Assembly: GCF_945859685.1 (NCBI RefSeq)
Contig: NC_079148.1
Span: 34,297,946 to 34,361,945 of the forward strand
DNA length: 64,000 bases
Direction of reading: 5' to 3'
Source of the DNA: Eupeodes corollae
Lineage: Eukaryota; Arthropoda; Insecta; Diptera; Syrphidae
This document shows, one piece after another, positions 57,816 to 64,000 of this stretch. The position numbers and the translations under genes were made by a program. Under the pieces are notes generated by a model. The model was not told where the DNA came from. It searched no databases and saw only the letters and a list, made by a program, of their open reading frames with translations. Each line of letters opens with the position of its first letter. The stretch's first letter is position 1.

Positions 57816-59569
57816 GTAAAGATTAATTGAAACAACTAAATATTTTTTATAGAAAATTATTACATAATGTTTAGCTGACTTTAGTTTCTCAATTTCTTGA
57901 ACATTTCGTGGTTGTATTTATGTTAAAAAGCAATGTACAAAAAACAATTGTCCATGTCAAGGCAAAACAACTTTCTTTCATAAATTTGATTCGTTTTGAT
58001 ATCCATCTGCCTTATCATTAGATCACATTAAAGTTTTATGGAGTCCAAAAGTTAAAACTAATTTACAAAACGGGATTTAATCACCTTTTGTAAATCTTAA
58101 AAATTAATTTAACTTAAATCTCTTCTCGCAAAGCCTTATATGCATTTTCAAGGAAATTACTCTTTTACCAAATGCTGCAGTCTTCTATAACTGATTTGGG
58201 TTTAAATTCTTTTTACCAGATCCTTTTTATATGCATACGTCCATAGTTACAATAAGCAACGTAAGCGGAAACAAAAGAAAATCTCTTCAATAAATCAAGT
58301 TCAATTTTCCGTTGGAATGATGATTGTAATTTGAACCTTTGCCGGATTTATTTCTGTACATCACAATAAACCTGTAATGGAGATGTTTGAAGCACGATGA
58401 CATCTTTCATGTGTCATATACAGAACCTTTTATACCTATCTATCCGTCATATCCTATAGAACAACAACCCAGGTCTCCCCCTTTAAGGTTGAAGGAAGAA
58501 ATATTAAAGGAACAAATTGCAGGGACAACGACAACATCAACGACAACGACAACGAACGCCAATGGATCATATACGGTGGGGACCATAATAATATATACAT
58601 ATGTATCTACATTCTACATACATGCCCGTAATATTCAAATTCAATCTTCAGAAGCACATTGTTGATGGAATAATTTTTGGTTGAAAGATTTGACTTTTTT
58701 TAGCCAAAAAGGCAGTTTGTTGTCTGTAATGTTATACACCAGCTGAGCACACAACAACAACAACAACAACAAAAAAGCTATCAGTAAGTAGCTATACAAT
58801 TTGAACGAGTTTTTCTCGCTCATATCGTTCTCTAGAGGTTAAAAACAAGTCCATAGATATAGTATACCTACTATACAGAGCTTACATGTACTATACATAT
58901 GTATATGTATGTATGTATGTATATTCAGTGACAGTTGTTGCAAAAAGGCATCATCCTTAAATGAACGGGAAAAAAATAGTAATAAAACATGACGAGCTGA
59001 GCGCTGAGTATCATATCGCTGACAGGGCACATTGTCATATCCTTCTTACACATGTCCTATCTCTCCCTACCTTCCTAACGTACCTTCAATTTTATACTTT
59101 CTCTTGTATAAGATTTTTTGTCAGTCTAAAATGGTGGTAAATGAGGTTGATATCGCGAAAATACATAATTTATACACTCAGAAAATATTCCTATACGCTT
59201 TGTTTTAGTCTCAACTCTTCTAAAAGGTGGCCTTTATTTTGGCATCACGAAATTCTTGCGTTCTTCTGTTTTCGTCCTTGTCTAATACCTACCCTGGGAA
59301 ATAAATGGTCTTAACATAAATTTAGCCCTTAATTTGGGCAGCTGTCACTTTGGAAGCAGTAGTATTTTGACGTGAAAAACTTAGCCACTACAGAAAGAGA
59401 TTGACGTGGACACCACAGTCGATCCAAAGCCTTTAAGATAGAATTTAAGGGCACACATTTAATACAATTTTCAGCAAAAGGATTCGATGCTGAAACGGCA
59501 TCCTTTTTTATTACTAGCGCGCACTCATAGGATTTTGAATGTCTATACAATGCCAGAGACACAGTGTGA
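57816..59569. other. No gene recognised
   Basis: AT-rich DNA with simple repeats: ACAACGACAACATCAACG-type at 58523-58560, ACAACAACAACAACAAC at 58748-58771 and TATGTATGTATGTATG at 58905-58922. The ORF at 58387-58665 is open but has only the repeat-derived TTTTSTTTTTN stretch and no domain. Confidence 0.4.
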
Positions 59570-59950
59570 GTATTAGAAAAAGACAAAGGGGTTTTGAGAT
59601 GTCGTTGTGCATTGGTTTTAAATTCTTTAGGGAAAGACAAAGTGTGGTAACACATTCCGCATTCGCGAAGTACGGCTAAAAAACGAAAATCTTTACTTTA
59701 CAGTACGGCCGAATTTGGACTCGAAGGTAAACTGATGTTCAATCCTAGAAGAGCGAGAATCATAATTGAACTTTTTAAAAGAAGGAATGCAATTGGCTAT
59801 TTCACTAAAGCATAGATCTTTAAAATAACTGTAAAAAGGGTGAGGCCAAAAACATCCCGACGATGTTCGAGTGAGAAATGTATTGCATCGTCTCAGAAAA
59901 TACAAACATTGTGCAGTATTTTTGGTGACATGGCCTATGAGATCGTTCAA
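59570..59950 (-). pseudogene. CR1/Jockey-group LINE 3' end, copy 3
   Basis: Minus strand: TKNTAQCLYFLRRCNTFLT, then a deletion, then YSYFKDLCFSEIANCIPSFK and SRIEHQFTFESKFGRTVK, and after a stop SRTSRMRNVLPHFVFP. It is the C-terminal part of the family at 24.7 and 50.7 kb (compare RTIRMWNALPVSIFP). No RT core remains. An ORF continues to 59329 beyond the recognisable part. Confidence 0.78.
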
Positions 59951-59959
59951 CAAACATAA

Positions 59960-61512
59960 TTTGAATATAGTTTAATTTAGTTTATTTCATCAAGCAGAGT
60001 TTACAATCTCTTATAGATTACTACTTATATAATAATAAAATAATAGTACTAATAATAATAAGTAAATATGAAATTAAGTAACTATGTGTTTATTAGATAG
60101 CAAAACAAGCATGACATATCTTTTCAAACTATCTCTTGAACAGAGTTGAAATATATTAATGGAGTGTACAAACTATTTGTCACTTTGATGCAACGAGATA
60201 TGGGTTCATTCCTACTGTAGTTGCTTCTAAAAAATTCATTACGTAGGTAGAAAACCATACGGAGACTTCTTCAAGAAAAATACAAATTAATCCATTCAAG
60301 CAAATAAGAACTATTTATGCGGTTACTTAAGATATGTTTTACCATGATTACTGAAAAATATTTCCTTCTTAACTCAAGCGTTTGCATACCAAATAGCTGA
60401 CACCTTAAAAGTAAAGGCATTTGAGCGCGTAAGAATCAGTAAATTCCTTCATACAAAGGCGAACATTTTATTAGCTTTATTTACAACAAAATCAATGTGG
60501 AAATTAAAAGAAAGTTTATGATCTAATATGACTCCTAAGTCTTTTTTTTAGTAACTTTTTCCGAAACAATGTCATTAATTGGGTAATCAAACATCAAGAG
60601 CATACAATAAATAATTAGAAAGTTTAAAAGTATTAGGAATATCATTTAAAAAAGTATAAAAGCAAGGGTCCACTATGACTCCCCTGTGGAACACCTGATG
60701 TTACTTTGATAGCTTTAGATTTGAATTTATCTATTTTGACGAATTGGGTCTAGTTGCTCAAATAAGGCTTATCAATTTTAAAAACTGAGAATGGAATCCC
60801 AGCAAAGAAAGTTTATGAACAATAATATCATGATTAACCCTGTCAAAGGCCTTAGCAAAATCTGTGAAAACTATGTCTGTCTGAAAACCTTTATCAAAAC
60901 CTTTTACTACGGAATTACATAAAACAGTGAGATTAGAAGTTGTTGATCTGCCTGACACGAAACCGTGCTGAGATTCAACAATTACATTTTTGGTAAAAAA
61001 TAAAGTTTATCGCAAACAATCTTTTCAAATATTTTTGAAATTACAGATAGCCTACATATTGGTCTATAGTTACATACTTTTTGTCTCGATCCTGCTTTGA
61101 AAATGGGATAGATGAAAGATGTTTTCCGTTCATCTATGATTGACCAGTTCGCAGGGAAATATTAAAAATAAAGCAAAGTGCTATCGGGAGAGATGTTGAA
61201 CATTTTTTAATGATCTTAGGAGAAATAGCATCCGGTCCAGCACTTTTATTTTCATTAATACCTCTTAAGGCTTTAGATACATACTTCCATTATGCTTAAA
61301 TTGATGCTACTGACATCGATAACATTAGGAGGTGAGAACTGTGGACGTACATTAGGTGATGTAAGAGAATATACCGACTCAAAATAATCAGCAAAAAGAT
61401 TGCATACGGTTGACAAATCACTGAAAGTGCTGCCGCAAAACTCCATGCAATTTGGTAATCCAGTTGATTTTTCTTTGTGTTAATAAATTTCCAAAAATGT
61501 TTACAGTCAACA
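59960..61512 (-). pseudogene. I/Jockey-group LINE, 5'-truncated
   Basis: Minus strand: HFWKFINTKK (about 61500), GSTFSDLSTVCNLFADYFES (about 61440), PIFKAGSRQKVCNYRPICRL (about 61100), ESQHGFVSGRSTTSNLTVL (about 60970-60920), FTDFAKAFDRVNHDIIVHKL (first Asp, about 60870), then SGVPQGSHSGPLLLYFF-like text across a frame change (about 60690-60650). The C-terminus has SRNEPISRCIKVTN (about 60210). Several stops; the YADD loop is not readable. The 5' truncation point coincides with the end of X copy 7. Confidence 0.78.
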
Positions 61513-61514
61513 TT

Positions 61515-62106
61515 GATTTGTGATATAAATAAATTTTAAACTATATCTTGTAATGTTTTACCAAACTAGTAAATTTTTGGAAACAAATCCAATAAACTGT
61601 TTTTTATAAATCAAAAAACTGAAAGAAATAATATCTCGAATATTTTACGAAAAAAATATGATTTTATCTCCTAAAATAATTGTATGCAAAGAAGAACAGC
61701 GTTCTTGATATCTTGTAAAATTTTGAGAACAATTGAATTGACAGTTTGTTTATAAAGAAAAACAATCTAAAAAAACATAACTAAAAGTTGGTAAAAATTG
61801 ATTTTCAACTCAAATATCTTTTCAAAAATTTGAGATATTGGCTTCAAAATAATTTTATCTTACAGAAAATATTCAATAATTTTTTTTAAATATCCAACAC
61901 ACAAATCTACAAAAAATAGTACGCAAATGTTACTAAAATTGGTAAAATTTGGGTTTCGACTAAAAATCCAATAAAAAAATAGATATTGAAATCAAACTAT
62001 TTCATCATTTTGTAAATTTTATTTTCAATTGATTTTTTAACACAACACGAAAATTAAAAACGGGATGGTAAGTTATCAGTGAGGGTCACATCCCAGTCTA
62101 TTTTTT
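61515..62106 (-). repeat. Family X repeat, copy 7, 3' module missing
   Basis: Minus-strand copy with the X start (GGGATGGTAAGTTATCAGTG at the right end), two or three internal units and part of the block that follows. It stops before the CTATGGACGACG module, at the point where LINE sequence begins. Confidence 0.7.
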
Positions 62107-62186
62107 ATATCGTTTTTAACCTAAATCCTTGTGTATCAAAGATTGCAATTGGAACGAAAATAAGTTGCAATAGTTTAAACAAACTG

Positions 62187-62337
62187 AATAAATAAATAAA
62201 AAATAAATTGGGTGTTGCAACAATCCGTTAAGAACTAACGCCTAGTGACTTTTAACTCTCAACTATTCCTGTGTGCGAGTACTGTTGACAGCGATGGAGG
62301 GGACCTACAGTTTAAGCCGAATACAACGGCAAAAATG
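62187..62337 (-). repeat. tRNA-derived SINE, 5'-truncated copy
   Basis: Only the last 130 bp plus an AAAT-type tail are present: GGTGTTGCAACAATCCGTTA (the RTE-like end), CCTAGTGACTTTTAACTCTC and GGGGACCTACAGTTTAAGCC. The tRNA head is missing. Confidence 0.78.
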
Positions 62338-63540
62338 AACTGAATAAATCCCACAATAAATGAACTTTTATACTAATGACTAATAATAGCGAATAATATG
62401 GTTGTATAGTATTTTCCTTAAGAGTATTTAAATTCTTCTGTTCTTAATTCGATTTAGGGCACTAGGTATACCAAGAGCTTATTTCACCAAACACTTTTAA
62501 GTTTGCTCAGAAATAATATTCTGTCAAGTAAAGAGCAAAATTTTTCACAAAATTTGCAAAGTGAAAAGACTTTTAACTTTTCAATCAATCAAAATAATTT
62601 CTGATATCGAAGTTTTTTCAAAGTTTCACTACTCTTTGGTCACTGTTATTAACTTCTTTGTTCTTAAAAATATTCTTCAAAACGATTCATTTTTTTATAA
62701 ATTACTTTGCAAACAGCTTTACAAAATAATCGCTTTTTATTCCATGGATGGCCTTGATTAAAAAATCTCTAAAAAATTAGACATTTTGTAGATTCAGGTG
62801 AATCAACGGGTTTACCCTAAAATGCAAAGTAAATGTTCTATGTTAACTATTATATTCTTTATCATTTTCAAAACAGTTCGTACATGTTTTTTTCATTAGT
62901 TCCCAAAACTTTTCAATAAAAATTCCTACTTCGAAATATACATTTCTAATTGCATATTATTGAAAATTTTATTTGGTTTGGTGCAACATAAAGAACAAAT
63001 ACTTTAAAATAAAAAAAAGGTGCTTTTCAGAAAAGATTTTTACTTTGAAAATTTAAGTTTGGTAAATCGTATTTTGAAAAGAATAAAGCTTTTCAATTCA
63101 ATTATTTCCTCTTTACAAATACGCTCTTGTTGAAATGTAATTTGCGTACAAAAAGTGCAAAAAAGTTTATTGAAACAGGGCTCATATTTATTCTATTTTA
63201 ATATTGAAATTGCGATTATTCTTAGTTAAATCAGTCAATGATTGACGATTTTTATTTATCTTAAATAGTTTTTGCAGGATTAGTGAAATGATAGCAGTAA
63301 AAACTGCCACACATGTAACAACATATTTAAATGGTGTGCTTTCAGCTATCAATAGTAATTTTGAAAGTTCATTGCACCATATTTGATGGGTTTTCACCTA
63401 TAACAAATCTATTTGTTAAATACTTATACTGAACAGTGAATATCTTCATGATCCTGATCTTCACTATTTTAGTTATTTATAAGGTTGCACTCAAACATCT
63501 CTTTTATCTTTTATAATGACTGAAGAAATGGTACTTGCCA
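62338..63540. other. No gene recognised
   Basis: AT-rich, no recognisable ORF or repeat. A 69-codon minus-strand ORF at 63188-63397 has one possible membrane segment (VVTCVAVFTAIISLIL) but no other support. Confidence 0.45.
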
Positions 63541-64000
63541 AAACCGCAAGTCTCAAAAAAATCTCTAGCCCTGATCCCGTTGACGTTCCATCAGTGTTGT
63601 TCTAAAACAATGTATGCATTTTCTGTCTAAACCTCTAACTGTACTCTTTAAACTCTATCTTTCACAATTCGATTCATAAAAGAGGCAATAAAACTAAAAT
63701 AAACAATCATAGACCTATTGCTAAACTTTTATGCAACCCAAAACTTTTTAAAAGCTTAGGTTATGATTCCGTTCATTTACATTGCAAGCCTCAACATGGT
63801 TTTCTTAAAGCAAGATCCACTACTATTAACTTAATTGAATTTATATTCAAAGTTTTCATAGCCCTTGAGAATGCCAATGAAGTTGATGGTTTGTAGACTG
63901 ATTACAGCAAAGCTTTCGATAAAATATCTCATAAGATTATTTATATAAAACTTAGAGCCCTAGACTTTCCATTTGTATTTATAAACTAGATAAGCTTCTA
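63541..64000 (+). pseudogene. I/Jockey-group LINE RT, runs off the window
   Basis: Text in several frames: KISSPDPVDVPSVLF, INNHRPIAKLLCNPKLFKSL (about 63700-63755), PQHGFLKARSTTINLIEFIF (about 63790-63850) and DYSKAFDKISHKIIYIKL (first Asp, about 63900-63950), with a TAG at 63894 just before. The element continues past 64000, so its YADD loop and 3' end lie outside. It resembles the remnant at 6.5-7.0 kb. Confidence 0.78.

Noticed and set aside
58387..58665. 92-codon ORF as a host exon
   Set aside because: The only distinctive part is a Thr run from ACA/ACG repeats. No splice signals or domain can be supported.

Overview
The window looks like TE-saturated, AT-rich insect DNA, most likely from a fly (Diptera). 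This rests on the retrotransposon types present (LOA-like and Jockey-like LINEs, an RTE, a K02A2.6-type Ty3/gypsy element), a tRNA-headed SINE, a mariner-type transposase, and abundant CAA/GAT and TACATA microsatellites. Genus and species cannot be read from it. I could not recognise a single host protein gene, intact rRNA gene or functional tRNA gene. Nearly every protein-like signal is a decayed transposable-element ORF.

Layout: 1-4.0 kb holds a SINE head fragment, a LINE 3' end and two direct copies of an unclassified repeat, called family X here. A LINE RT remnant (6.5-7.0 kb) is followed by a 5'-truncated Ty3/gypsy element with its 3' LTR (7.07-10.57 kb), which abuts an internally deleted LOA-like LINE on the minus strand (10.57-11.79 kb). 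A Jockey-group LINE (14.2-16.5 kb) is followed by a tRNA SINE. A rearranged Helitron on the minus strand (18.3-20.5 kb) carries another SINE. A CR1/Jockey-group LINE (24.7-26.2 kb) is followed directly by X copy 3. A mariner-type transposase gene (29.6-30.9 kb) is split by a short retroposon whose head derives from 5S rRNA. Next come another SINE, a LINE with a long RT ORF and a TAA tail (33.0-35.1 kb), a compound of three X copies in alternating orientation (37.8-39.6 kb), and a second mariner fragment cut by an RTE LINE on the minus strand (43.6-46.5 kb). Then follow a LOA-like RT/RNase H (49.1-50.3 kb, minus), a second CR1-like copy (50.7-52.7 kb), X-like fragments hosting a 181-bp MITE (52.8-53.5 kb), a 2.3-kb array of a degenerate 15-bp AGGCCT unit (55.5-57.8 kb), further LINE fragments on the minus strand (59.6-61.5 kb), X copy 7, a SINE, and a LINE RT running off the right edge.

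The relations between elements are the most informative part. The tRNA SINE shares its 3' end with the RTE LINE in the same window, as expected if the RTE machinery mobilised it. Three X copies begin in A-rich sequence just after LINE-like 3' ends. Insertions into other elements give a partial age order: 5S-headed retroposon after mariner copy 1, RTE after mariner copy 2, SINE after Helitron, MITE after X. The 5S-headed retroposon and family X are the best candidates for undescribed elements. Between the elements lie long AT-rich stretches in which I see only microsatellites.
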